Shown piece by piece: positions 25,734 to 34,618 of a stretch of DNA of 64,000 bases. Position 1 is the first letter of the stretch, and each line of letters starts with the position of its first letter. Location: NCBI RefSeq assembly GCF_030818255.1, contig NZ_JAUTAG010000001.1, positions 3,596,001 to 3,660,000 on the forward strand. Reading direction: 5' to 3'. The translations under genes and the position numbers were made by a program. A model generated the notes under the pieces. The model was not told where the DNA came from and did not search any database. It worked only from the letters and a program-made list of their open reading frames with translations. The DNA comes from Microbacterium sp. SORGH_AS_0969 (GTDB lineage: Bacteria > Actinomycetota > Actinomycetes > Actinomycetales > Microbacteriaceae).

Positions 25734-27428
25734 TCAGCCGCCGTTGCGGCGGGCGACGAACCCCGCGAGCAGAGCGTGCGACAGCGGCGCGACCGAGGCG
25801 ACCACGAGGGTCGTGCCCCAGAAACCCTGCTCGGGTTGGAGCAGGATTCCGCCGATCAGGAGCCCGGTGAACAGGACCGCCGAGACGACGCGACGGATCA
25901 TCCGCTCGAGATCGCGCAATCGGCGCTCGATGCGCGGCGTCTGTACCGAGACGGCTCCCTCTTCGAACCGCGAGATCAACGTGTCGAGACGGCGCGGGAG
26001 ACGCGCCGTGACGGCGGCGACCGCTCCGACCTCGCGCACGAGCGCTTGGGCGGTGTTGCCGCTCTCTTCGCGGATGAGGCGTTGCGCGTAGGGCTCGACG
26101 GCATCCCAGATGTTGAAAGCAGGGTCGAGAGCGCTGCACATGCCGCTCGTGAGCGACATCGCACGGACGATCAAGAGGAAGTTCTCGGGCAGCTGGAACG
26201 GGAGCGTGCGCACCACGTCGCCGAACTCGACGGCGAAGGCGCGGAACTCCCGCGGGTCGACCTCTTGCAGCTCGGCGAAGCCCATGCCGCCGAAGCGGGA
26301 GAAAAGCTGGGTCATCGCCCGCTCGAGCTGCACGGTGTCGGCGGAGGGAAGGAGGACGCCGATGTCACGGATGCCGTCGACCAGGCCCTTGCCGTCGCGG
26401 GAGGCCGCGGCGATCAGGACGCGCCGAAGACCACGCCGGAGTCCGGGCGGGACCTCGCCCATCATGCCGAAGTCGATGAACGTGAAGCGCCAGTCCGAAG
26501 TGGCGGCATCCGGAGTCGACAGCGGGGTCACGAACACGTTGCCGGGATGCGGATCGGCGTGGAAGAACGCGTCCTCGAAGAGCTGGTCGAACATCACCGA
26601 GGCGAACCGTGCGGCCACCTCGGAGGGATCGATCCCGGCGGCGCGGAGCGCCTCGACGTCGTTGACCTTGATCGCCGACACGTCCTCGAGCGTCAGCACG
26701 CGTCGTGTCGTGCGTTCCCACGCCACGGCGGGAACGGCGACGCCCCCGTCACGGGCGAAATCGGCGGCGAAACGCTCGGAGTTCGCCGCCTCGTGGAGGT
26801 AGTCGATCTCTTCGAGGCTCGTGACGGCGAACTCCTCGACGAGGGCCGGCATGTCGACGCGATCCGACACGATCGAGACCTTACTGAGCCACCGCCCGAC
26901 CTTGCGGAGGGCGCGGAGGTCGACGTCGACGATGCGGTCGATTCCGGGGCGCTGGACCTTGACGACGACGTCGCGGAGTCCGCTCTCTTCCGCCATCGCC
27001 TCGGTGAGCGTCGCCCGGTGCGCCTGCCCGAGCGACGCCGCCGCGAGCGGTCGCTCATCGACGAAGGCGAAGGCGCGGGTCAGCGGCATCCCGAGCTCTT
27101 CTTCGATGCGCTCGCGCATCTCGGCGAAAGGCACGGCGGGCACCTCGTCCTGCAGGCCCTCGAGTTCTTTCGTGATGATCGGCGGAAGCACGTCGAGGCG
27201 CGACGACATGAACTGCCCGACCTTGATCATGAGTCCGCCGAGATCGACCGCGAGGACGTGGAAGCGCTGGGCGATGCGCAGGAGCCGCCGGGTTCGGCCT
27301 CGGGCGGAGATCCACCCGAGACCGAACCGCGGAAGGAACAGCTCGTACCACCACGCCTGGACGAGATAGCGCGCGGCGAACCGCGTGATGCGCCGGTAGC
27401 GCGCACGCATGAGGGCGTCGTCGGTCAA
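25734..27428 (-). CDS. UbiB/ABC1/ADCK-family atypical kinase
   Basis: 564 residues. Family marks in order: the KxGQ motif (LMIKVGQFMSSR), the Ala-rich nucleotide loop (PLAAASLGQAHRA), the ExD motif (EEIDYLHEA), the catalytic HADPHPGN, and the DFG equivalent IDFGMMGE; two hydrophobic segments form a C-terminal membrane anchor (LFTGLLIGGILL and the segment after it). The TTG at 27428 is chosen because AGGAG sits 6 nt before it. In other bacteria the family supports quinone synthesis; actinobacterial members are less understood. It follows the PadR gene by 52 nt on the same strand, so it is probably part of that regulator's operon. Confidence 0.9.
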   Translation of the reverse strand: MTDDALMRARYRRITRFAARYLVQAWWYELFLPRFGLGWISARGRTRRLLRIAQRFHVLAVDLGGLMIKVGQFMSSRLDVLPPIITKELEGLQDEVPAVPFAEMRERIEEELGMPLTRAFAFVDERPLAAASLGQAHRATLTEAMAEESGLRDVVVKVQRPGIDRIVDVDLRALRKVGRWLSKVSIVSDRVDMPALVEEFAVTSLEEIDYLHEAANSERFAADFARDGGVAVPAVAWERTTRRVLTLEDVSAIKVNDVEALRAAGIDPSEVAARFASVMFDQLFEDAFFHADPHPGNVFVTPLSTPDAATSDWRFTFIDFGMMGEVPPGLRRGLRRVLIAAASRDGKGLVDGIRDIGVLLPSADTVQLERAMTQLFSRFGGMGFAELQEVDPREFRAFAVEFGDVVRTLPFQLPENFLLIVRAMSLTSGMCSALDPAFNIWDAVEPYAQRLIREESGNTAQALVREVGAVAAVTARLPRRLDTLISRFEEGAVSVQTPRIERRLRDLERMIRRVVSAVLFTGLLIGGILLQPEQGFWGTTLVVASVAPLSHALLAGFVARRNGG

Positions 27429-27480
27429 CGGGACTCCTGGATGCCGACGTGCCGAGGGCACGCGCCGGGGACGGGCAACC

Positions 27481-28062
27481 TCAGCCCTGGGCGAGGATGG
27501 AGTAGAGCTTGCGACGGGCGTCGTCGAGGATCTCGACGGCCTGCGCGACCTGCTCCTTGTCTCCCGTGCGTGCCACCTGGGCGGCAGCCTGAGCGAGCTC
27601 GACGCCGGCCTTGGGGAGCGCCGTCATGCGACCTCCCTCACGCGAGCCCGCGGACTCCCACGGGGCGGTGCGTTCCGTGGTCTCTTCTCCGGCGGCCTCG
27701 CGGCCTTCGGCGGTGAGCGAGTAGGTCTTGCGACCGTTCGACTCCTCGGACTGGACGAGACCTTCGTCTGTCAGCAGCTGGAGCGTCGGGTACACCGAAC
27801 CCGGGCTCGGCTTCCACGAGCCGCCGCTGCGATCCTCGATCTCGCGGATGATCTGGTAGCCGTGCATCGGCTGCTCGAGCAGGAGCGAGAGCACGGCCGA
27901 GCGCACGTCACCCTTGTTCATGCGGGGTGCGGACGCGGTCTTCTGCTCGAACTGCGCCCGCAGCTGCTCCAGGCCCTCCTCGACGATGCTGGACACCGGC
28001 CAGCCGGGGGCGTTGCTTCCGCCGCGTCCGCCGAACGCGTCTCCCAGGAATGAACCACTCAT
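27481..28062 (-). CDS. PadR-family transcriptional regulator
   Basis: 193 residues. After a flexible N-terminus (~45 residues) comes the PadR winged helix: VLSLLLEQPMHGYQIIREIE, then GSVYPTLQLLTDEGLV and SNGRKTYSLTAEG. The C-terminal helix (KEQVAQAVEILDDARRKL) is for dimer contact. ATG 28062 has an AAGGAGG ribosome site. A perfect 20-bp palindrome lies 41-60 nt upstream and is very likely its own operator, giving autorepression of the padR-ubiB operon. The ligand is unknown. Confidence 0.93.
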   Translation of the reverse strand: MSGSFLGDAFGGRGGSNAPGWPVSSIVEEGLEQLRAQFEQKTASAPRMNKGDVRSAVLSLLLEQPMHGYQIIREIEDRSGGSWKPSPGSVYPTLQLLTDEGLVQSEESNGRKTYSLTAEGREAAGEETTERTAPWESAGSREGGRMTALPKAGVELAQAAAQVARTGDKEQVAQAVEILDDARRKLYSILAQG

Positions 28063-28102
28063 GACGACCTCCTTCGCGCGGACCCGATCTGAGTCAGCGA
28101 TA

Positions 28103-28122
28103 CATAACGATATATCGTTATG
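28103..28122. promoter_or_regulatory. PadR operator, perfect 20-bp palindrome
   Basis: Half-site CATAACGATA followed by its exact reverse complement, in the only AT-rich island of this stretch, upstream of padR. Confidence 0.75.
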
Positions 28123-28153
28123 GCGCGGTCGAGGTCGATCGCGGAGGTTTTTC

Positions 28154-29083
28154 TCAGTACCAGTTGGTCGCCTGCGAGTGACTCCACGCGGCGCACGGGG
28201 TGCCGTACCCCCGGGAGATGTAGTCCAGACCCCACTTGATCTGGGTCGCCGCGTTGGTCTGCCAGTCGTCGCCGAAGGTCGCCATCTTGTCACCGGGGAG
28301 CGACTGCGGGATACCCGTCGCGCCACTGGGGTTGTAGGCCTGGTAGTTCCAGCCCGACTCCTTGGTCCACAGGGAGGAGAGGCATGAGAACTGGTCGTCG
28401 CCCCACCCGTACTGCTGAGCGGCGAGCTGGGCGGCGTACTCCTTGGCACCGTCGGGCGTGTTGAGGCGCGCAAGGGCCGCGGCCTCATCCGCCTTCCGCC
28501 GGGCTTCGGCGGCAGCCGCGGCCTCCGCCTGGCGCTGCGCCTCAGCCGCGGCATCCGCCGCCGCCTTGGCCGCGACAGCGTCGTTCAGGCTGCCACGCAG
28601 AACGGCGATGCGATCGTTCACGCGCTGCGTCTCGACCTCGGCGTTCTGACTGAGCGCCGGCAGGAGCACCGTGGGAAGCAGATCCGAGGTCGACAGACGA
28701 TCGACCGCATCGTTCAGCGCGGCGGTGTCGATGCCCGTGTCGCCGACCGACAGCGGCAGACCCGCCGCCGCGATGTCGGCCTGCACGGACGCGGCACCGG
28801 AGAGCGCCGACTGCGCGTCGGCAGCGGCGGTGTCGGCGGATGCCGAGACCGCCTGCAGCGTCGGCGTCGAGCCGAGCGTCGCCACCGGCATCGTCGCGGG
28901 TGAGGCCGTCGCCGCGGGGGCGCTGAACGCGGACGCCGAGGCGTCCGGCAGGGAGAGCGGTGCCGCGACGGCGAGACCGGTGGTGGCGATCATGCCGAGG
29001 GCGAGGCCCGCACAGGTCGCCGCGGTGGCGAGAGTACGACGGGCGCGATGGACGGGAACGAGCTTGAGGTCGGAACGCAGCAA
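28154..29083 (-). CDS. Secreted transglycosylase-like protein (APF C-terminal-like domain), copy 2
   Basis: 309 residues. N-terminal hydrophobic helix (ATCAGLALGMIATTGLAVA), an Ala/Ser-rich region, a coiled coil rich in Ala, Glu and Gln (residues ~175-215), then the same C-terminal domain as the gene at 21820: YGWGDDQFSC, TKESGWNYQAYN with the putative catalytic Glu, and a final SHSQATNWY. It lacks the Ser/Gly linker of the other copy. The start is TTG 29083 with only a weak ribosome site. Upstream there is a repeated TAACG element (29179-29195) like an MtrA site, which would fit cell wall control. Confidence 0.88.
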   Translation of the reverse strand: MLRSDLKLVPVHRARRTLATAATCAGLALGMIATTGLAVAAPLSLPDASASAFSAPAATASPATMPVATLGSTPTLQAVSASADTAAADAQSALSGAASVQADIAAAGLPLSVGDTGIDTAALNDAVDRLSTSDLLPTVLLPALSQNAEVETQRVNDRIAVLRGSLNDAVAAKAAADAAAEAQRQAEAAAAAEARRKADEAAALARLNTPDGAKEYAAQLAAQQYGWGDDQFSCLSSLWTKESGWNYQAYNPSGATGIPQSLPGDKMATFGDDWQTNAATQIKWGLDYISRGYGTPCAAWSHSQATNWY

Positions 29084-29178
29084 AAGAGCACTTTCGTCGG
29101 GGGCGCGCTCTCGGGTGGAGCGCGGGTGTTGTGCCGTCGGGTCGACACAAGTCCCCGAGTGTGGGTGGCTGTTCTGAG

Positions 29179-29195
29179 CGTTATCTCTTCGTTAC
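29179..29195 (-). promoter_or_regulatory. Possible MtrA binding repeat
   Basis: Direct repeat GTAACG-N5-ATAACG on the minus strand (11-nt period), about 100 nt upstream of a secreted peptidoglycan-active protein. MtrA of related actinobacteria binds tandem repeats of this general kind in front of cell-wall hydrolase genes. The assignment is by resemblance only. Confidence 0.4.
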
Positions 29196-29390
29196 CTGGG
29201 AGGGTCGTGGGAGGGGGCAGGCGGGAGAGACCACGCCTCGTCGAAGATCGAGGCGTCGCGAGACTTCGCGGGTCACGCGCGCGGCGTCGAAAATTTCGCG
29301 CCCTTGACCTGGCATTTCTTCACAAACGTTCGAGTGCGGGTTGAACGGCTCGTCAGCGACGCGACTCGGGCCCCCGCGACGCGGGGAAAG

Positions 29391-29429
29391 CGGGCTGATC
29401 CGCGACGGAAAAAATCGCGGATCAGCCCG
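29391..29429. terminator. pgi terminator hairpin
   Basis: Perfect 15-bp arms (29391-29405 and 29415-29429; key CGGGCTGATCCGCGA) around a 9-nt loop, 5 nt beyond the pgi stop. Confidence 0.85.
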
Positions 29430-29434
29430 AATTC

Positions 29435-31114
29435 TCAGGCGCGGTGGTCGCGGTAGTACGCGAGGAGCGCGGCCGTCGAGGCATCCTGGGCAGCGAGAGC
29501 GTCGTCGTCGCCCTCGATCGCCGGGGCGATCTGCAGGGCGAGCTGCTTGCCGAGCTCCACGCCCCACTGGTCGAACGAGTTGATACCCCAGATCGTGCCC
29601 TGCGTGAAGGTGATGTGCTCGTACAGGGCGATCAATTGGCCGAGAACGGCAGGGGTGAGCGAGGGCGCGAAGATCGACGTGGTCGGCCGGTTGCCCGGGA
29701 AGGTCCGAGCGGCGACGAGGGCACCCGTCGTCCCCTCGGCCTCGACCTCTTCAGCCGTCTTCCCGAACGCCAACGCCTTGGTCTGGGCGAGGAAGTTCGC
29801 GAGGAACAGTCCGTGCACATCTCGGCCGTCGTCGGCCAGGGGGTAGGCCGGGTTGACGAAGGCGATGAAGTCGGCGGGGATGAGACGCGTGCCCTGGTGG
29901 ATCAGCTGGTAGAACGCGTGCTGGCCGTTGGTGCCGGGCTCGCCCCAGAACACTTCGCCGGTGTCGGTGGTCACCGGGGTGCCGTCCCAGCGCACGGACT
30001 TACCGTTCGACTCCATCGTGAGCTGCTGGAGGTACGCGGCGAAACGGTGCAGTTGCTGCGCGTACGGCAGCACGGCGTGCGACTGCGCGCCGAGGAAGTT
30101 CGTGTACCAGACGTTGAGCAGTCCCATGAGGACGGGCACGTTCTGCTCGACCGGGGTGGATGCCACGTGCTCGTCGACCGTGTGGAAACCGGCGAGGAGA
30201 TCCCGGAAGGCGTCGGGGCCGAGTGTGATCGCCAGCGACAGACCGATCGCGGAGTCGACCGAGTAGCGGCCGCCGACCCAGTCCCAGAAGCCGAAGGCGT
30301 TCGCGGGATCGATCCCGAAGGCCGCCACCTTGTCGAGCGCGGTCGAAACGGCGACGAAGTGGTGCGCCACAGCGTCGGTGCGTGCGGCGTCGGTGTCGTC
30401 GATCGCCCCCGCCGCGGCGAGCTTCTCCCACAACCAATCGCGAGCGAGCCGAGCGTTCGTCAGCGTCTCGAGGGTGGTGAAGGTCTTGGAGGCGACGATG
30501 AAGAGCGTCGTCTCGGGGTCGAGGTCGGCGGTCTTCTGAGCGATGTCGGTCGGATCGATGTTGGAGACGAAGCGGGCGTGCACACCGGCGTCGGCGTAGG
30601 GAAGGAGCGCCTCGTAGACCATGACGGGTCCGAGGTCGCTGCCGCCGATACCGATGTTGACGACGGTCGTGACCTTCTTGCCGGTCACGCCGCGCCACTC
30701 CCCCGAGCGCACGCGGTCGGCGAAGGCGCTGAGACGATCGAGCACCTCGTGCACGTCGTGGTCGACCTGCTGCCCGTCGACGACCAGTGCCGGTTCCGCT
30801 CCGGCGGGGCGACGCAGCGCCGTGTGCAGGACCGCGCGATCCTCGCTGGTGTTCAGGTGTGCACCGCGCAGCATCTCGGCGAAGCGTTCACGCACGCCGG
30901 TCTCACCGGCGAGGTCGATGAGGGCGTCGAGCACCTCGGGGGTCACGAGGTTCTTCGACAGGTCGACGTGCAGGTCGCCGACCGTGCGGGTGAGGTCCCG
31001 GACCCGGTCGGCGTCCGCGGCGAACCAGCCGCGGAGGTCGGGCTGGAACGAGTCGCGCAACGCGGAGAGGCGGGACCAGGCGGCGGTGGTGGTGGGGTCG
31101 ATAGGCGCAGTCAC
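29435..31114 (-). CDS. pgi: Glucose-6-phosphate isomerase
   Basis: 559 residues. It interconverts glucose-6-phosphate and fructose-6-phosphate in glycolysis and gluconeogenesis. Signatures seen: the first PGI pattern [14 protein letters not shown], the [13 protein letters not shown] stretch, [16 protein letters not shown] with the substrate-binding loop, and [14 protein letters not shown] at the C-terminal signature. GTG 31114 is chosen because a TAGCGT box lies 7 nt upstream; an in-frame GTG 9 nt earlier is an alternative. It is monocistronic with its own terminator. Confidence 0.97.
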   Translation of the reverse strand: MTAPIDPTTTAAWSRLSALRDSFQPDLRGWFAADADRVRDLTRTVGDLHVDLSKNLVTPEVLDALIDLAGETGVRERFAEMLRGAHLNTSEDRAVLHTALRRPAGAEPALVVDGQQVDHDVHEVLDRLSAFADRVRSGEWRGVTGKKVTTVVNIGIGGSDLGPVMVYEALLPYADAGVHARFVSNIDPTDIAQKTADLDPETTLFIVASKTFTTLETLTNARLARDWLWEKLAAAGAIDDTDAARTDAVAHHFVAVSTALDKVAAFGIDPANAFGFWDWVGGRYSVDSAIGLSLAITLGPDAFRDLLAGFHTVDEHVASTPVEQNVPVLMGLLNVWYTNFLGAQSHAVLPYAQQLHRFAAYLQQLTMESNGKSVRWDGTPVTTDTGEVFWGEPGTNGQHAFYQLIHQGTRLIPADFIAFVNPAYPLADDGRDVHGLFLANFLAQTKALAFGKTAEEVEAEGTTGALVAARTFPGNRPTTSIFAPSLTPAVLGQLIALYEHITFTQGTIWGINSFDQWGVELGKQLALQIAPAIEGDDDALAAQDASTAALLAYYRDHRA

Positions 31115-31177
31115 GATGTCCACGCTAGCGATCCCCGCGCCCGTGCACATCGCGGATGACGAACCGCGGGGAAGACG

Positions 31178-31894
31178 CTAAAGATCCGCGGGGTGGGGAG
31201 GAGCCGTCGGCGCCTGCTCGGGCAGCGCGATCTCGCGAGCGGCATCCCACGGTTCGGTCCAGCCGAGCAGATCGAACAGTCCGTCCAGCACCATCGCGGT
31301 GAAGCCCCAGACTGTCTGCGGACCGCCGGCCGTCTCGAGCGCGAACGCCGGTCCCCGCCACACCCGTCCCTCGCGTCGGATGACCGTCGACCCGCGACGG
31401 TCCGGATCGAGAAGGTCCGCCACGGGGGCGCGGAACACCTCGGCCGACTCTGCCCTGTCGACCGCGCGAACCGATGTCGGGCGCGACCACCAGCCGATCA
31501 CCGGGGTCACCTCGTGCCGCGAGAACGCGAGCGGTACGGCCGGGAGCGTCCCCAGCACATCGACCCCGTCGGGATCGAGCCCTGTCTCCTCGCGGGCTTC
31601 GCGCAACGCCGCGGCCACGGCATCCGCGTCTCCGGGGTCAACACGGCCGCCCGGGAACGCGACCTGGCCCGGGTGCGCTCGAAGGGTGCTGGCGCGGGCG
31701 AGGAGGAGGACGTCCAGGTCGCTCGGCACGTGAACCGCCTCGCGGAGGCTCGGGATGCCGTCGAGGACACCGAACAGGATGAGCACCGCGGCGGCTCGCG
31801 CCTCCCCCTCGACGGGCAGAGCGTGCAGGGCGGCGAAGTCGCCGGCGTGCGGGCGACGGACGAGGTTCTCCAGTTGCGCGCGGGGGGAGGACAT
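31178..31894 (-). CDS. Nudix hydrolase, CoA pyrophosphatase-like
   Basis: 238 residues. The Nudix box is GGRVDPGDADAVAAALRE followed by AREETGL, fitting G-x5-E-x7-REUxEExGU with Asp in place of the first Glu as in many CoA-type members. The preceding AHPGQVAFPGG is the mark of the NudL/CoA-diphosphatase group, which splits CoA and its esters. ATG 31894 lies exactly 6 nt behind TAGCCT, a leaderless pattern. It is upstream of pgi on the same strand, with a 63-nt gap. Confidence 0.9.
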   Translation of the reverse strand: MSSPRAQLENLVRRPHAGDFAALHALPVEGEARAAAVLILFGVLDGIPSLREAVHVPSDLDVLLLARASTLRAHPGQVAFPGGRVDPGDADAVAAALREAREETGLDPDGVDVLGTLPAVPLAFSRHEVTPVIGWWSRPTSVRAVDRAESAEVFRAPVADLLDPDRRGSTVIRREGRVWRGPAFALETAGGPQTVWGFTAMVLDGLFDLLGWTEPWDAAREIALPEQAPTAPPHPADL

Positions 31895-32022
31895 GGGTCG
31901 AGGCTACCGAGCGCGTCGTCCGATCGATCCTCCTCTCCTGCCTCGCCGGCCACCTGCCCTCGATCGGGGCGTCGACACAGGCACCGTCGGGCGCGGTCGC
32001 GGAAGAGGCCCTCTCCGAGCCC

Positions 32023-32054
32023 AAAGCCTCCTTCTCCGCGGCATCGGAGGCTTT
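32023..32054. terminator. Possible terminator
   Basis: 9-bp arms AAAGCCTCC / GGAGGCTTT beyond the dioxygenase stop codon, with T residues after the stem on the minus strand. Confidence 0.45.
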
Positions 32055-32069
32055 CCTGGCGGATTCGGG

Positions 32070-32693
32070 TCAGCGCCGCCCGGGTGCGGCACCCGCGGCC
32101 GGGGTCGTGGCCGTGTCGACGCGGACCCCCAGGGAGACGGTCCAGCCGGAGGAGTTGTCGCCCGTGGCGGTGGCGAGCTCGAGTGCTCCCCCGTCGTCGC
32201 CGAAGACGTTGTCGCTGTCGAGCGAGACTCGGGAGAGGTTGGATGCCGACGACGGGTACGCCGCGTCCGCGTACACCACGGCGCACGCGACCTGCGGCAG
32301 GGCGACCTGCGACGTCGCGATCGCGTTGGACGCATCGGTGATGGCATCCACGTTCGGATAGACCTCGAAGTGGATGTGGGGCCAGCGACCGTCGGAGCAG
32401 CCGGGGAAGATCGACGTGAAGGACACGATGCCGTCGGCCCCGACGACTCGGACCCCGCGCAGGTAGCTCTCGTCCTCGATCCCGGACGAGTACATCGAGG
32501 AGCGTCCCTCGGTGTCGCAATGCCAGACGTACACGGCGGCACCGGCGAAAGGATCGTCGCCGTTCGCGGTGTCGAAGATGGTCAGATTCAGGGTCATCGG
32601 CACGCCCGCTCCGGTCGCCCCTCCACCGGGGATCGTGCGCAGGTCGCTGCGCACGATCCCCGACTGCTCAAGACGACGTGTCGGCATCGTCAT
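32070..32693 (-). CDS. Intradiol dioxygenase-like protein, short and with changed metal site
   Basis: 207 residues from ATG 32693. The fold is that of intradiol ring-cleaving dioxygenases (protocatechuate/catechol type): GAAVYVWHCDTEGRSSMYSS, YLRGVRVV, then the RWPHIHFEVYP histidine pair. The two His and the Tyr in SYLRGV are kept, but the second iron-binding Tyr, expected in FPGCY-x-GRWPHIH, is Ser (FPGCSDGRWPHIH). The N-terminal ~60 residues that usually precede the conserved SGIVRSD segment, including a signal sequence, are absent. So it may be inactive or a truncated relic. No aromatic degradation genes are near it. Confidence 0.75.
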   Translation of the reverse strand: MTMPTRRLEQSGIVRSDLRTIPGGGATGAGVPMTLNLTIFDTANGDDPFAGAAVYVWHCDTEGRSSMYSSGIEDESYLRGVRVVGADGIVSFTSIFPGCSDGRWPHIHFEVYPNVDAITDASNAIATSQVALPQVACAVVYADAAYPSSASNLSRVSLDSDNVFGDDGGALELATATGDNSSGWTVSLGVRVDTATTPAAGAAPGRR

Positions 32694-32760
32694 GCCGTCC
32701 CGGCGAACCCGACCCGGGAGGCGATCCCCGTGTGAGGATGAGGGGACGGGAGGTAACGCC

Positions 32761-33072
32761 ATGTCCGACTCGCTGCACGCGGTCACGCTCGTCGTGGACA
32801 TGCCCATCACCAAGCTCGACGCGCTCGACGTCATCGCCTTCGCCGCCGACGGGGGCATCGAGGACGCGGGCACCTCCCGCCCCCGTGTCTGGCTCGCCCC
32901 GCACGCCTGGGCCGAGGTCGAGATCCCGAAGTTCGCCGATCCGCCGCCTTTCGCGATCGACGTCTACTCCGACGTGTCGAGGGAGGTCGCGTGGGCGCAG
33001 GCACGACGCCTGCACGACGCGCTCGAACGCCTCGGGTGGGAGGTCGAACCCCCGCGGGGGCTCACGCGCTGA
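32761..33072 (+). CDS. Conserved hypothetical protein, 103 residues
   Basis: Soluble protein of unknown function, divergent from the dioxygenase-like gene. ATG 32761 is preceded by GGGAGGTAACGCC. It starts MSDSLHAVTLVVDMPITKLD and has a strand-helix pattern with many acidic residues (FAADGGIEDAG, WLAPHAWAEVEIP) and a C-terminal helix (WAQARRLHDALERLGWEV). I recognise no motif. The good ribosome site and normal codon use support it. Confidence 0.7.
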   Translation: MSDSLHAVTLVVDMPITKLDALDVIAFAADGGIEDAGTSRPRVWLAPHAWAEVEIPKFADPPPFAIDVYSDVSREVAWAQARRLHDALERLGWEVEPPRGLTR

Positions 33073-33105
33073 CCCTTCGCCCCCATGCGGTCGGCGATGA
33101 CGACG

Positions 33106-33933
33106 TCAGTCCGACAGGTCGGTCAGAACGGCACTGCGCTCCCAGAGCTGTCGCGCGATCACCGGGTCGTCGGCGATGCGGTTCGTCTTGGCGGGCTTGT
33201 TGTTCGCGTAGAAGCCGCCCGGCTCCCAGTCGACACCGGGCTTGCCGAGGGCGAGCCACGTCAACCGCGCTCCGCCGACCGAGGTCGAGGTCATCAACCG
33301 CTTCGCGAGCGGACCGGAATACAAGAACTTCCACGGCCCGTCGCTCGACGAGCCGAAGTTCGAGGCGATGACACCGGGGTGGAACGCCACGACCGAGACG
33401 CCGAACTCGCCGAAGCGCCGGTTCAGCTCCTTCGTGAACAGCACGTTCGCGAGCTTCGCGTTGCCGTACGCCGCCGTGGAGGAGTAGTGCCGCTCACCCT
33501 GCAAGTCGTCGATGTCGAAGCGCGGAAAGAGCTTCGCGGCGGCGCTCGAGGTCTGGATCACGGATGCCCGCGAGTCGACGAGCCGCTCCCGCAGCAGGTT
33601 GGTGAGCAAGAACGGAGCGAGGTGGTTCACCTGGAACGTCGTCTCGTACCCGTCGGTCGTGAGGGTACGCCGGCCGAACACTCCCCCGGCGTTGTTCGCC
33701 AGCACGTCGATGCGCGGGTATCGCTCGAGAAGGGATGCCGCGAGCTCACGCACCTGCGCCAGGTCGGTGAAGTCCGCGACGAAGGAATCGACACCGAGGG
33801 TCCGCGCGACGCGAGCGGTCTTCTCGGGATTGCGGCCGACCACCACCACCTCTTCACCGAGATCGTTCAGCTGCTTCGCCGACGCGGCACCGATGCCGTC
33901 GCTGGCGCCGGTGATGACGATGGTGCGGGTCAT
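33106..33933 (-). CDS. Short-chain dehydrogenase/reductase
   Basis: 275 residues. Classical SDR: cofactor loop TGASDGIG at residues 8-15, NNAG, and the catalytic Ser/Tyr/Lys set with YGNAK and QTSSAAAKL. The C-terminal region with KTNRIADDPVIARQLW resembles retinol dehydrogenase-like SDRs. ATG 33933 has an AGGAGG ribosome site. Stand-alone gene; the substrate is unknown. Confidence 0.92.
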   Translation of the reverse strand: MTRTIVITGASDGIGAASAKQLNDLGEEVVVVGRNPEKTARVARTLGVDSFVADFTDLAQVRELAASLLERYPRIDVLANNAGGVFGRRTLTTDGYETTFQVNHLAPFLLTNLLRERLVDSRASVIQTSSAAAKLFPRFDIDDLQGERHYSSTAAYGNAKLANVLFTKELNRRFGEFGVSVVAFHPGVIASNFGSSSDGPWKFLYSGPLAKRLMTSTSVGGARLTWLALGKPGVDWEPGGFYANNKPAKTNRIADDPVIARQLWERSAVLTDLSD

Positions 33934-34121
33934 GCGTACCTCCTGGTCGATGAGCGCCACGCTAATGCGCGCGCCGATGAGAACCACGGGGCTTGCCCTC
34001 GGCATCCGGGACTCCTGAGAACTCACAGCCCGCTCCCAGCCCCGAGGGACCAAAAAGCGCGGGCGCCGCGTTCTCTTGTGTGACGCCCGCTCCCGGGCGT
34101 CGAGACGAGAGGATACGAACC

Positions 34122-34580
34122 GTGAGCACGGAGTACCGGAAGACGTCGGAGGCGCTGGGCCGCCTCACCGACCGCCAGTTCGCCGTCACGCAGGACGACG
34201 CCACCGAGCCGCCGTTCCGCAACGAGTACTGGGACAACCACGAGGACGGCATCTACGTCGATGTCGTGTCAGGACAGCCGCTGTTCTCCTCGACCGACAA
34301 GTTCGAGAGCGGCTCGGGCTGGCCGAGCTTCACCAAGCCGATCGATGACGACGCCGTCGTGACCAAGACGGATCGGAGTCTGTGGATGACGCGCACCGAG
34401 GTGCGCTCGGCGGGAGCCGACAGCCACCTGGGCCACCTCTTCGACGACGGCCCTCGCCAGGCCGGCGGGCTGAGATACTGCATGAACTCGGCCGCCCTCC
34501 GATTCGTGCCCGTCGCCGAGCTCGAGGCGCAGGGATACGGCGCCTACCGCGCGCTGTTCCCGGAGAGCCGCGTCTCATGA
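34122..34580 (+). CDS. msrB: Peptide-methionine (R)-S-oxide reductase
   Basis: 152 residues. It reduces the R epimer of methionine sulfoxide in proteins. [11 protein letters not shown] and the catalytic [11 protein letters not shown] with C120 are diagnostic. The four zinc-binding cysteines of many MsrB proteins are absent. The GTG start at 34122 has a GAGAGGA ribosome site. msrA follows after 38 nt, so the two form an operon closed by a perfect palindromic terminator. Confidence 0.96.
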   Translation: MSTEYRKTSEALGRLTDRQFAVTQDDATEPPFRNEYWDNHEDGIYVDVVSGQPLFSSTDKFESGSGWPSFTKPIDDDAVVTKTDRSLWMTRTEVRSAGADSHLGHLFDDGPRQAGGLRYCMNSAALRFVPVAELEAQGYGAYRALFPESRVS

Positions 34581-34618
34581 ACCTCTTCTCTTTCCGCAAC
34601 CGCAAAAGGAGCCACACC

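Larger units (their letters stand above)
29084..29434 (-). other. Leader region of the transglycosylase-like gene
   Basis: About 350 nt without a gene. It contains the MtrA-like repeat, hairpins such as ACGCCTCG/CGAGGCGT (around 29233-29256) and CGCGCTC/GAGCGCG (around 29104-29124), and the pgi terminator at its far end. A long structured 5' leader is likely; it did not match the c-di-AMP (ydaO) riboswitch pattern that I know from cell-wall hydrolase genes. Confidence 0.45.

Noticed and set aside
25703..25735. PafBC-type site for the helicase
   Set aside because: The -10 TAGACT is good but the element 8 nt upstream (GGGCAGCG) is not TGTCGG-like.
23682..27716. A 1,344-residue open frame on the plus strand
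   Set aside because: It is the antisense shadow of the helicase and UbiB genes, rich in Arg, Asp and Gly as expected for high-GC DNA; no domain is recognisable and the minus-strand genes are certain.
29084..29340. c-di-AMP (ydaO) riboswitch before the transglycosylase-like gene
   Set aside because: Only short G-rich stretches (CTCGGGGAC) resemble it; the conserved paired regions could not be assembled.
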